A DNA stretch of 64,000 nt from Sphingobium sp. HWE2-09 (GTDB lineage Bacteria; Pseudomonadota; Alphaproteobacteria; Sphingomonadales; Sphingomonadaceae). Positions 55,661 through 63,180 of this stretch are shown here, in pieces (positions within the stretch are counted from its first letter, which is position 1; each line of letters starts with the position of its first letter). Under the pieces are notes generated by a model. That model made no database searches. It was not told the DNA's origin and saw nothing but the letters and a program-made list of their open reading frames with translations. The stretch covers positions 1,550,001 to 1,614,000 of the forward strand of contig NZ_JAYKZX010000003.1 of assembly GCF_035989265.1 (NCBI RefSeq), written 5' to 3'. Both the position numbers and the translations under genes were made by a program.

Positions 55661-55712
55661 ATCTACAGATGATAGGTCGCCATTTTGAAACTGACACTTA
55701 TCCTGCGATAAG
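55661..55712. promoter_or_regulatory. candidate LysR operators
   Basis: Two palindromes lie in the divergent spacer: ATCTACAGAT at 55661-55670, and CTTATC-CTGC-GATAAG at 55697-55712 with perfect six-base arms. LysR proteins usually bind inverted repeats in such spacers. No -35/-10 pair could be fixed by eye. Confidence 0.5.
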
Positions 55713-55735
55713 GGTGGTGTCATCTGGAGCATATC

Positions 55736-56764
55736 ATGTCGAATGCGAATATGGGAACCGTAGAAGCGCTGATCGTCGCGACGCTGGGCGAGGAGGCCGG
55801 AAGACGAACGCTCGCCATGCTGGCGATCGATCCGGCCCTGCTCGCCGAGCGTGGCGACACTGTGTCCCGCGCCGCCTTCGCCATGGCGCTCAACGTCCTG
55901 CTGTTCGAAGACCTGCTGCGCCGGGTGCCCAGCGGCAACGCCTATGTCGCCGACACGCTGACGCGTGGTGGGAAGGTCGTGTTCGACCATGGCGCCCTCC
56001 GCTCGATCCGCTTCCCCGACGGCCCGACCGGCGCGCTGCCGGGCGGCGAAGACGCATTCACCCGTATCTTCCTGCCACTGGGCTACGCAATGGCGGCGGT
56101 CTATCCGCTCGATCGCCTCAAAATGACCGGCCGCGCCTATCGCCATGTCGACCACCCTGAATCGATCCCGCAATTCTTCCTGTCCGAACTCCATGTCGAC
56201 CGGTTCGATGCCGCATTCGGCGAAGCGGCAACGCGGGTTTTCGGCAGTTCGCGCGACCCGCTGGACGATCATGCTCGGTCCGTCCTGGCCCGTTATGAAG
56301 CGCGTACAACTGTCCAACTCGCTGACGCAGTCGCTGCCTTGCCGGTGATCCTCTCCGCCTTCGACCGACAGCATGAACCGCCCAGTTTCGCCGATTATCA
56401 ATTGCTTCTGTCCCGTTCCAACGAAGCGGCCTGGATCGCGACGGAGGGCAATGGCTTCAACCATGCGACCGACCGGGTGGCGGACGTCGCCGCACTCGCC
56501 GATCGGCTGAAAGGAGAGGACCGCCCGATGAAAGCCAAGCTCGAAATCTCCGCCACCGGCCGGGTGCGCCAGACTGCCTTCCGCGCCGACAGCGTGGCGC
56601 GGCCCTTTGCCGATGGCGAATGGCGGCAGGTGCCCGGCTCCTTTTATGAGTTCATCAGCCGCGACATCGACCCGGAAACGGGACGGCTCGACCTGGCGTT
56701 CGACACCGGCAATGCAACCGGGATCTTCGCCATGACCAGCGCGCAGGAAGGCACGGCACGATGA
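55736..56764 (+). CDS. DUF1338 protein (2-oxoadipate dioxygenase/decarboxylase family)
   Basis: A 342-residue protein of the DUF1338 family, whose characterised member HglS converts 2-oxoadipate to D-2-hydroxyglutarate with non-haem iron. Likely metal ligands are His in DHGALRS, His in GNGFNHATDRV and Glu in GSFYEFISR. It is shorter than HglS-type members of about 460 residues, so the substrate may differ. GGAG precedes the ATG by seven bases. The stop overlaps the astD-like start (ATGA), placing both enzymes in one pathway. Confidence 0.88.
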   Translation: MSNANMGTVEALIVATLGEEAGRRTLAMLAIDPALLAERGDTVSRAAFAMALNVLLFEDLLRRVPSGNAYVADTLTRGGKVVFDHGALRSIRFPDGPTGALPGGEDAFTRIFLPLGYAMAAVYPLDRLKMTGRAYRHVDHPESIPQFFLSELHVDRFDAAFGEAATRVFGSSRDPLDDHARSVLARYEARTTVQLADAVAALPVILSAFDRQHEPPSFADYQLLLSRSNEAAWIATEGNGFNHATDRVADVAALADRLKGEDRPMKAKLEISATGRVRQTAFRADSVARPFADGEWRQVPGSFYEFISRDIDPETGRLDLAFDTGNATGIFAMTSAQEGTAR

Positions 56765-58170
56765 GCGCGATGCTACAATCCTTTGACCCGGCATCCCGCG
56801 AGTTGGTGTGGGAAGGCCCGGTCGCCAGCGCCGACGATTGCCATCGCGCCGTCGCCACAGCCCGCGCCGCCCTGCCCGGCTGGCGCGCGCTGCCGGTGGA
56901 CGACCGCATCGCCATTGCCCGCCGCTACGCCCAGGTGCTGGGGGAACGCCGTGCCGCGCTAGCGCAACTCATATCGCGCGAAACGGGCAAATTGCTGTGG
57001 GAAAGCGACGCCGAAATCGGATCGATGATTGCCAAGGTCGATGTGTCGATCAAGGCCCATGCCGAACGCACCGGCGAGCGCACCGCCGACATGCCCTTTG
57101 GCCGCGCAGTGCTGCGTCATCGCGGCCATGGCGTGATGGCGGTGCTTGGCCCCTATAATTTCCCCGGCCATCTGCCCAACGGCCATATCGTTCCCGCCCT
57201 GATCGCGGGCAATGCCGTTGTGTTCAAACCGTCGGAGATCACCCCCGCCACCGGCGCCGCCATGGCCGACGCCTGGGCTGCGGCAGGCCTGCCCGATGGA
57301 TTGCTGACCATCGTGCAGGGTGGCCGCGCGACCGGAGAGGCACTGGTCGCTGGCGACATAGACGGGCTGCTCTTCACTGGATCGGCGGGCGCTGGCGCAG
57401 CCTTGCGGCGGGCGCTGGTCGATCGGCCCCATGTCATCATGGCGCTGGAATTGGGCGGCAACAATCCGCTGATCGCCTGGGACTCGCCCGAAGCTACCGC
57501 GTCGATCATCGTCAATTCCGCCTTCATCACCACTGGTCAGCGCTGTTCCTGCGCCCGCCGCCTGATCGTGCCCGAAGGCAGGGTGGGCGACGCCATCGTG
57601 GAGGCAACCGCCGCGCTCGCTGCCCGCTTGCCGATCGCCGCCTGGAACGAACCGGGCGATGCCTTCATGGGACCGCTGGTGTCGGACCAGGCCGCCGCCG
57701 CGGCGAATCGCGCCGTCGGCGACCTGATCGCACGCGGCGCGCGGGTCATACGCGCCTTTGACGGGGTGCCGGGCCGCAGCGCCGCCTTCGTCACCCCGGC
57801 TTTGCTCGACCTGACCGGCGTGGATGCCCCGGACGCGGAGATCTTTGCGCCAGTGCTGACGATCGTGCGCGTGCCGGATTTCGACTCTGCGATCGCCGCC
57901 GCCAACGCTACTAGCTTCGGCCTGTCCGCCGGGCTGATCTCGCAAGACGATGCGCTATGGAACCGGGTGGTGGAGGAAAGTCGCGCCGGCGTCGTCAACC
58001 GCAACCGCCCGACCACCGGCGCGGCGGGCAACATGCCCTTTGGCGGCCTGGGCGCGTCGGGCAATCATCGGCCCAGCGCCTATTACGCCGCCGATTATTG
58101 CGCCTATCCCATCGCCAGTTTCGAAGCGCAAAGCGTGGCCGCCGTGCCGGTGACGGGGCTGAACGATTAA
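56761..58170 (+). CDS. astD: succinylglutamate-semialdehyde dehydrogenase-like aldehyde dehydrogenase
   Basis: A 469-residue NAD(P)-dependent aldehyde dehydrogenase. It shows the general base in MALELGGNNP and the nucleophile in TTGQRCSCARRL (GQRCxC is typical of AstD), plus GPYNFPGHLPNGHI and a C-terminal NRPTTGAAGNMPFGGLGASG. AstD oxidises N-succinylglutamate semialdehyde in arginine catabolism, but the other ast genes are not in the window. Coupled to the DUF1338 gene and probably controlled by the divergent LysR. Confidence 0.88.
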   Translation: MSAMLQSFDPASRELVWEGPVASADDCHRAVATARAALPGWRALPVDDRIAIARRYAQVLGERRAALAQLISRETGKLLWESDAEIGSMIAKVDVSIKAHAERTGERTADMPFGRAVLRHRGHGVMAVLGPYNFPGHLPNGHIVPALIAGNAVVFKPSEITPATGAAMADAWAAAGLPDGLLTIVQGGRATGEALVAGDIDGLLFTGSAGAGAALRRALVDRPHVIMALELGGNNPLIAWDSPEATASIIVNSAFITTGQRCSCARRLIVPEGRVGDAIVEATAALAARLPIAAWNEPGDAFMGPLVSDQAAAAANRAVGDLIARGARVIRAFDGVPGRSAAFVTPALLDLTGVDAPDAEIFAPVLTIVRVPDFDSAIAAANATSFGLSAGLISQDDALWNRVVEESRAGVVNRNRPTTGAAGNMPFGGLGASGNHRPSAYYAADYCAYPIASFEAQSVAAVPVTGLND

Positions 58171-58230
58171 AGGCGATCACGGCTGGAGCATTGTATCTTC
58201 GACGCAAACCCCAGCCCTGAACGATCGGGA

Positions 58231-58386
58231 TTACAGCCCCAGCCGCGCCCAGAAATCGTCGGGCGCGATGGCGCCGCCGGTCACCGCCTTGCGATCGCTA
58301 CGGTTCCAGCTGCTATGTGGGACGTAGATGTGGTCGTCCGCCCGAACTGGGCGTGGCGAGCGGGGACGGGTGATTATGCGGGTCAT
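58231..58386 (-). CDS. small 51-residue protein
   Basis: Found by reading the minus strand: ATG at 58386 with GGAG six bases upstream, then MTRIITRPRSPRPVRADDHI and YVPHSSWNRSDRKAV, ending DDFWARLGL before TAA at 58231. The Arg-rich start, the strong ribosome-binding site and the balanced C-terminal composition argue that it is real. I do not recognise a family. It lies alone after astD (convergent, 60 bases), and its upstream 260 bases hold no other gene. Confidence 0.65.
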   Translation of the reverse strand: MTRIITRPRSPRPVRADDHIYVPHSSWNRSDRKAVTGGAIAPDDFWARLGL

Positions 58387-58653
58387 CGTCTTCTCCTCGA
58401 ACAAGGGAACACGAAACCTGGCGTGGTCGCTTCGGCACCGTGCGCTTTAGCCGTTGGTGACGCGGAGCAAGCTGACATCCTTCAAAAGCCGCGGAGCATG
58501 ATGCTCGCGACTCTATCTAGCGATCTGGTTGAAAAAGTCGAAATAGCTTTGCTTGGGGCGGGCGCACGCTGCGTTTAATCGTGTGTCAGACGCGCATGTC
58601 TTTTGCTTTGCAACACCCTGGCGAAAAGATGCATTGAGCCAGCCCTGCGTGGA

Positions 58654-59034
58654 TCAACCGATCCGGTGCAATCCGCATAGCTTATTGCCTGCAGGATCAC
58701 GCAGATAGGCAAGGTAGAGTTTGCCGAACCCGCCTTCGCGAACCCCCGGCGGGTCTTCGCACGGCGTGCCGCCGGACGCGACGCCAGCCTCATGCCAGGC
58801 ATCCGCCTGCTCGGGCGACGCCATGGCAAAACCGATGGTGCCACCATTGGCGTGGCAGGCCGATGCGCCATCGATCGGCTTGGTCACGATGAACAGCGCG
58901 CCATCATGCATATAAATGATGCGGCCCATATCGTCGAAGAAGCCCGGCTTGCCAGCGACCGCGCCGAATATCGCATCATAAAAGGCCTTGGACGCCGCCA
59001 GATCGTTGGCGCCCACCATGATGTGGCTGAACAT
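58654..59034 (-). CDS. VOC family (glyoxalase/bleomycin-resistance-like) protein
   Basis: A 126-residue vicinal-oxygen-chelate protein. It opens MFSHIMVGANDLAASKAFYD and closes with LYLAYLRDPAGNKLCGLHR, the typical beta-alpha-beta-beta-beta half-module pair with a His near the start and a C-terminal metal or substrate strand. The substrate is unknown. The start at 59034 has GGA seven bases upstream; the frame extends to 59064 without a better site. Confidence 0.88.
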   Translation of the reverse strand: MFSHIMVGANDLAASKAFYDAIFGAVAGKPGFFDDMGRIIYMHDGALFIVTKPIDGASACHANGGTIGFAMASPEQADAWHEAGVASGGTPCEDPPGVREGGFGKLYLAYLRDPAGNKLCGLHRIG

Positions 59035-59159
59035 GCTGTTTTCCAAGGACAAGACATCAAACACCGACGATTTGCGTCAGCGCACCATCAGAACGATCGA
59101 TGTGGAATGGACATGGACCACAACCCGGCCCTGTCGTCAGGACAGACCCAGCGGTCGGA

Positions 59160-59249
59160 TCAGAAAATCGTGCTGTACAGGAACCAGCCCACGATCAGCA
59201 GGCTCGATACGATGCAAATACGATCACCAAAGACGTCGATACGAGACAT
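59160..59249 (-). CDS. possible 29-residue single-pass membrane protein
   Basis: Minus-strand reading from ATG 59249 gives MSRIDVFGDRICIVSSLLIV followed by a short hydrophobic end (GWFLYSTIF) and TGA at 59160. One membrane helix fills most of it. AGGA lies about ten bases upstream. An in-frame ATG at 59270 would add seven residues. It lies in a 400-base spacer with no other gene. Plausible, but evidence is limited. Confidence 0.4.
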   Translation of the reverse strand: MSRIDVFGDRICIVSSLLIVGWFLYSTIF

Positions 59250-59440
59250 CAGAAAAACATCCTTCCACATGTTGAGCGATCTCCGTCGCTTCCGTGGAAA
59301 GATTACATCAGTTTTTACCGTATCGGAATAGCAAAGTTGCGACGAATAGCGCATTATCGGCGCTGAACCGACGTTCAGTGTCTCTTGAACGTAAAATCGA
59401 TGTCGCTACTCAGGTTTAAAGGACGTTTCCGACCATTAAC

Positions 59441-59656
59441 CTATCGAAAATCGCTTCCGCGATGCTCCAGGAAGGATCGAGTCGCCTCCTGCGGCCCGCG
59501 ATAGGCCTCCTGAAATTCCGCGCTCCAATATTTCAGATCCTCCAGATCGATTCGCGCACCCGACACGGCGCACAGCACGAACTGCCCCGACCGCACGATA
59601 TCGAAATGCGGCGTATCGTAACGCAGCACGGCCAGCCCGGGAATATCGGTCACCAT
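59441..59656 (-). CDS. DUF2093 protein
   Basis: A 71-residue protein, MVTDIPGLAVLRYDTPHFDI and onward, with the DUF2093 core CAVSGARIDLEDLKYWSAEF followed by QEAYRGPQEA. The family is small, alphaproteobacterial and of unknown function. The ATG at 59656 shares a base with the TGA of the upstream flavoprotein gene (TGATG), so the two are translationally coupled. Confidence 0.85.
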   Translation of the reverse strand: MVTDIPGLAVLRYDTPHFDIVRSGQFVLCAVSGARIDLEDLKYWSAEFQEAYRGPQEATRSFLEHRGSDFR

Positions 59657-61065
59657 CAATCGCCCGTCAGGATGCGATCGACCAGCTGCTTCACCGTCGG
59701 GACGAAGCCGTTGGAGTAGAAGGGATCCTGCTTGAATTTATAGGCGCCGTGGCCCGCGAAGATCAGGTTCTGATCCAGGTCGCCGCCATGCACCGCCTCC
59801 TGCAACGCCTTCTGGATGCAGAAGCTGCGCGGATCGGCCAGGCGACCGGTCGAGTTGGTTTCGCTATCCATCCAGGACGAGAAGGAACATTGGCTAAGGC
59901 AGCCCATGCAGTCCGTCTGATCCTTGCGGATTACGTTCTTTTCCTCTTCGCCCACGAACACCAGCGTGTTGTCCGGCGTCTTGAGCGCGGCGGTGAAGCC
60001 CTGCCCCACCCATTCGCGCGCGCGATTGAGGTCGCCCAACGTGACCCAGAAATTCTTGCCCTTCACGCCCACGTCCAGCTGGTGCGTATGGTCGCCCGCC
60101 TGTTCGGTGCTGAAGGGAATCTGCCGTTCCGACCGCGCTTCCAATTGACGCAGAAAGGGATTGCGCACCGCCGAACTGTAGAAGCCGGTGGGCGAGAATT
60201 TATGCAGCAGAACGTCGCCGGGATTGAGCTGGGTCAGCCGATCCTTCCACTCCTGCGGGATCGGGCTTTCCTGCGTCAGCAGTGGTCGGGTGCCGAACTG
60301 GAAGGCGATGCTGCCCAGTTCGGGATTGTCGATCCAGTCGTTCCAGTCCTTGAGCGCCCAGACGCCGCCCGCCATGATGATCGGCACATCGTCCGAAATG
60401 CCGCCTTCACGCATCGTTTCGCGCAGCGCTTTCACGCGCGGATAGGGGTCTTGGGGCACTTTGGGGTCTTCGGCGTTGGACAGGCCGTTATGCCCGCCCG
60501 CCAGCCAGGGGTCTTCATAGACGACCGCCGCCAGCCATTCAGACGCCTTGGAATAGGCGCGCTTCCACAGCGCGCGGAAGGCGCGGCCGGAGGATACGAT
60601 GGGCAGGTAGCTGACATTGTAGGAGGCGGCGATTTCCGACAGCTTATAGGGCATGCCCGCGCCGCAGGTGACGCCTGCCACCATGCCGCGCGTCTTTTCC
60701 AGGACGCCGTGCAGAATGCGCTGGGCGCCGCCCATTTCCCACAGCACGTTGATGTTGATCGCGCCCTTGCCACCGGCGATCTCATAGGCGCGCTTCACCT
60801 GTTCGACCGCGCCGTCGATGGCGTAGGCGACCAGTTCCTCATGGCGATCGCGCCGGGTGCGGCCATGGTAAATCTGAGGGATGACGTTGCCGAAACTGTC
60901 ATAGCTGTCGGCATTGACCGCCGACACCGTGCCGATGCCGCCGGCCGCCGCCCAGGCGCCCGAACTGGCGTGGTTGGACACAGCAACGCCCTTGCCGCCT
61001 TCGACCAGCGGCCAGACTTCACGGCCACCATAGACGATGGGCTTCAACCCCTTGAACAACGACAT
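59656..61065 (-). CDS. nitronate monooxygenase-like flavoprotein with C-terminal Cys cluster
   Basis: A 469-residue protein of the nitronate monooxygenase/2-nitropropane dioxygenase family, an FMN TIM barrel. Barrel signatures are HASSGAWAAAGGIGTVS near the start, GVTCGAGMPYKLSEIA, and PIIMAGGVWALKDWNDW, followed by the phosphate-binding IAFQFGTRPLLTQES. It is about 100 residues longer than typical members. The extension contains DQTDCMGCLSQCSFSSW and a later FCIQKALQ, a Cys arrangement that could bind a metal or iron-sulfur cluster. The DUF2093 gene is coupled downstream. Confidence 0.85.
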   Translation of the reverse strand: MSLFKGLKPIVYGGREVWPLVEGGKGVAVSNHASSGAWAAAGGIGTVSAVNADSYDSFGNVIPQIYHGRTRRDRHEELVAYAIDGAVEQVKRAYEIAGGKGAININVLWEMGGAQRILHGVLEKTRGMVAGVTCGAGMPYKLSEIAASYNVSYLPIVSSGRAFRALWKRAYSKASEWLAAVVYEDPWLAGGHNGLSNAEDPKVPQDPYPRVKALRETMREGGISDDVPIIMAGGVWALKDWNDWIDNPELGSIAFQFGTRPLLTQESPIPQEWKDRLTQLNPGDVLLHKFSPTGFYSSAVRNPFLRQLEARSERQIPFSTEQAGDHTHQLDVGVKGKNFWVTLGDLNRAREWVGQGFTAALKTPDNTLVFVGEEEKNVIRKDQTDCMGCLSQCSFSSWMDSETNSTGRLADPRSFCIQKALQEAVHGGDLDQNLIFAGHGAYKFKQDPFYSNGFVPTVKQLVDRILTGD

Positions 61066-61150
61066 CTCCCGCGAAAACGGCCCGGTCCCTCGACCGGGTA
61101 AATAGCGACCCTATAGCAGCTTTTGCTGCCTGTGACGAATGCGGCGGCCC

Positions 61151-62281
61151 CTAGCGCAAAATCATGGGACTTGCCAGAGCCTCCCCATATAATGACGCAT
61201 AGGCGTCGACCATGTCGTCTTCGGCATAATCGCGGGCCGCGCGCTGGCGATTGGCGGCGCCCAGGCGCGCGCGGAGATCGGCGTCGGCGGCGAGGGCGCC
61301 AAGGGCGTCGGCCAATCCTTGCTCATTCCCGACCACGAAGCCCCGGTTCTCCGGCGCGACCATATTGGCGACATCGCCTACATTCATGGACGCGGCTGGC
61401 ACCCCCGCCGCCATTGCCTCCACCAGCGAGATCGGAAATTGCTCGCTGTCGGACGACAGGACGAAGATGTCGAACAGGCCGACGAAGCGCCAGGGGCGGT
61501 CCATGAAACCGGCCATATGGATATCGTCCAGCCCCTGCGCGGCGGCTTCGGCCAGGATCGCGTCGCGTTCCGGCCCCTCGCCCACTACAACCAGTTGCAG
61601 GCGATCCTTGTGCGCAGCGACCGCGCGGACGAGGCGCGGGATATTCTTGACTGCGCGCAGGCCCGCCAGCGTACCAACCAGCAACTTGCCCGGCGATCGG
61701 ACCAGGCCGGGTATCGCATCGGGCGCGGGCGGCATGGCATAGCGCGCCACGTCGATACCGTTGCGGATCAACCGCACTTTGTCCGCCGGTTGCTTCCACA
61801 CGTTACGCGCGATTCCCTCCAACCGCACCGATGGCACGACCATGGCGTGGGCGCGTTGCAGGGCCACGCGGCGGAACAGATTGCGCTTGGTCTTCAGCCC
61901 ATTGGTCTCATCGGCGTTGAAGCCGTCTTCATGATGGATGAGCGGCGGCAGTCCCGCCGCCGCACCCGCCAGCCGGTGCGCCATGACTGCGTCCATCGAT
62001 CCCCAATTATAGGTCAGCACCAGATCGAACTGCTTGAGGAAAGCGGTGATGACTTTGTAGCGGGCGAGACCCGGCTTGCCCGCGAAAGATGGCCCGTCGG
62101 GGAAATCGACAGCGACACCCGGATCGATCGCGTCGCGCGCGCCTATGGCCTGCGGATCGGCGCTGACGATGCTATGGCGCGCCTTGTCGCCCCAGATGTT
62201 CATCAGACGCACAGCCCGCGCTTCCTTGCCGCCCAGCGTGAAACTGCCATGGACGTGCAGGATATGCGGCCGATCAGCCAT
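61151..62281 (-). CDS. glycosyltransferase family 4-like
   Basis: A 376-residue GT-B glycosyltransferase. The N-terminal domain has ILHVHGSFTLGGKEARAVRL (GG motif), and the C-terminal donor-binding domain has LLVGTLAGLRAVKNIPRLVR, VVVGEGPERDAI, and FILSSDSEQFPISLVEAMAAG-type sequence with the E-x7-E motif around SEQFPISLVE. The acceptor is unknown; no polysaccharide cluster is nearby. It overlaps the upstream alpha/beta hydrolase by eight bases. Confidence 0.9.
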   Translation of the reverse strand: MADRPHILHVHGSFTLGGKEARAVRLMNIWGDKARHSIVSADPQAIGARDAIDPGVAVDFPDGPSFAGKPGLARYKVITAFLKQFDLVLTYNWGSMDAVMAHRLAGAAAGLPPLIHHEDGFNADETNGLKTKRNLFRRVALQRAHAMVVPSVRLEGIARNVWKQPADKVRLIRNGIDVARYAMPPAPDAIPGLVRSPGKLLVGTLAGLRAVKNIPRLVRAVAAHKDRLQLVVVGEGPERDAILAEAAAQGLDDIHMAGFMDRPWRFVGLFDIFVLSSDSEQFPISLVEAMAAGVPAASMNVGDVANMVAPENRGFVVGNEQGLADALGALAADADLRARLGAANRQRAARDYAEDDMVDAYASLYGEALASPMILR

Positions 62282-63143
62282 GCAGCACGCGCGCGAGCAA
62301 TTGATCGATCGCGACGACGCTCTCCGGCTCGTCCAGAGCAGGCGCATGGCCGACATCGGGGATGGTGGCGCATAGGGCGCTGGTTCCGATCGCCTCCACC
62401 ATGCGCTGCGCGGTCGCGGCGGATAGCAGGTCGGATCGTTCGCCGCGCAGCAGCAAGGTCGGAATGCCCTGAAACGCCTGCATCACCGGCCACATATCGA
62501 CGCCCGCCTCGCTGCCGGTGGCGCGGATCGGATCGGCGATCTTCATGTCATAGTCGAGCACCACGCGCCCGCCGCTGTTGAGGCGATAGAGACGCTTCGC
62601 CATCGCCAGCCATTGTTCCAGATCATAGCCGGGATAGACATCCGCATTGGCCTCCGCCAAGGCGCGGGCGGCGTGGACCCAGGTGGGGTGCGACTGGCCG
62701 ACGCCGACATAGGCGCGAATACGCGCCAGCCCGGCTTCGTCCAGCGTCGGGCCGACATCGTTCAGCACCGCGCCCGCCAGCCATTCCCGGTGGGTCGCGG
62801 CGATCAACATCGTGATGATGCCGCCCAGCGATGTGCCGACCGCCACGAAACGGGTGATGGCAAGATCGGCCAGCAAGCGACTGATATCCTGCAAATAAGT
62901 CAGCGGGACATAGGTCATCGCGTCCTTGGCATAGGCGCTTTCGGCGCGCCCGCGCATGTCCGGGCAGATCAGCCGCCATTCGCCCGCCAGCCTGTCGGCA
63001 AGCGGCTCGAAATCGCGGGCATTGCGGGTCAACCCCGGCAGGCAGAGCAAAGGCGGACGCCCGTCCGCGCCGCCCGCATAGTCCCGATAATGAAGCCGCA
63101 GCCCATCAGGTGACCACCAATATCCGTCGCTATAACCGACCAC
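62274..63143 (-). CDS. alpha/beta hydrolase
   Basis: A 289-residue alpha/beta hydrolase. It shows the oxyanion region LLCLPGLTRNARDFEPLADR, the nucleophile elbow VGTSLGGIIT, the acid region around LLLRGERSDLLS, and the catalytic His in DVGHAPALDEPE. Substrate unknown. The GTG at 63143 after AAAGGATC is preferred; the frame extends to 63206, which would overlap the divergent selO start. Translationally linked to the glycosyltransferase. Confidence 0.9.
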   Translation of the reverse strand: MVGYSDGYWWSPDGLRLHYRDYAGGADGRPPLLCLPGLTRNARDFEPLADRLAGEWRLICPDMRGRAESAYAKDAMTYVPLTYLQDISRLLADLAITRFVAVGTSLGGIITMLIAATHREWLAGAVLNDVGPTLDEAGLARIRAYVGVGQSHPTWVHAARALAEANADVYPGYDLEQWLAMAKRLYRLNSGGRVVLDYDMKIADPIRATGSEAGVDMWPVMQAFQGIPTLLLRGERSDLLSAATAQRMVEAIGTSALCATIPDVGHAPALDEPESVVAIDQLLARVLHG

Positions 63144-63180
63144 GCTTGATCCTTTGGGTGAAGCACCCCCATATCGCCAT

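Noticed and set aside
58315..58578. 87-codon plus-strand frame after astD
   Set aside because: It overlaps the better supported minus-strand gene 58231-58386, has no ribosome-binding site, and its translation is not protein-like.
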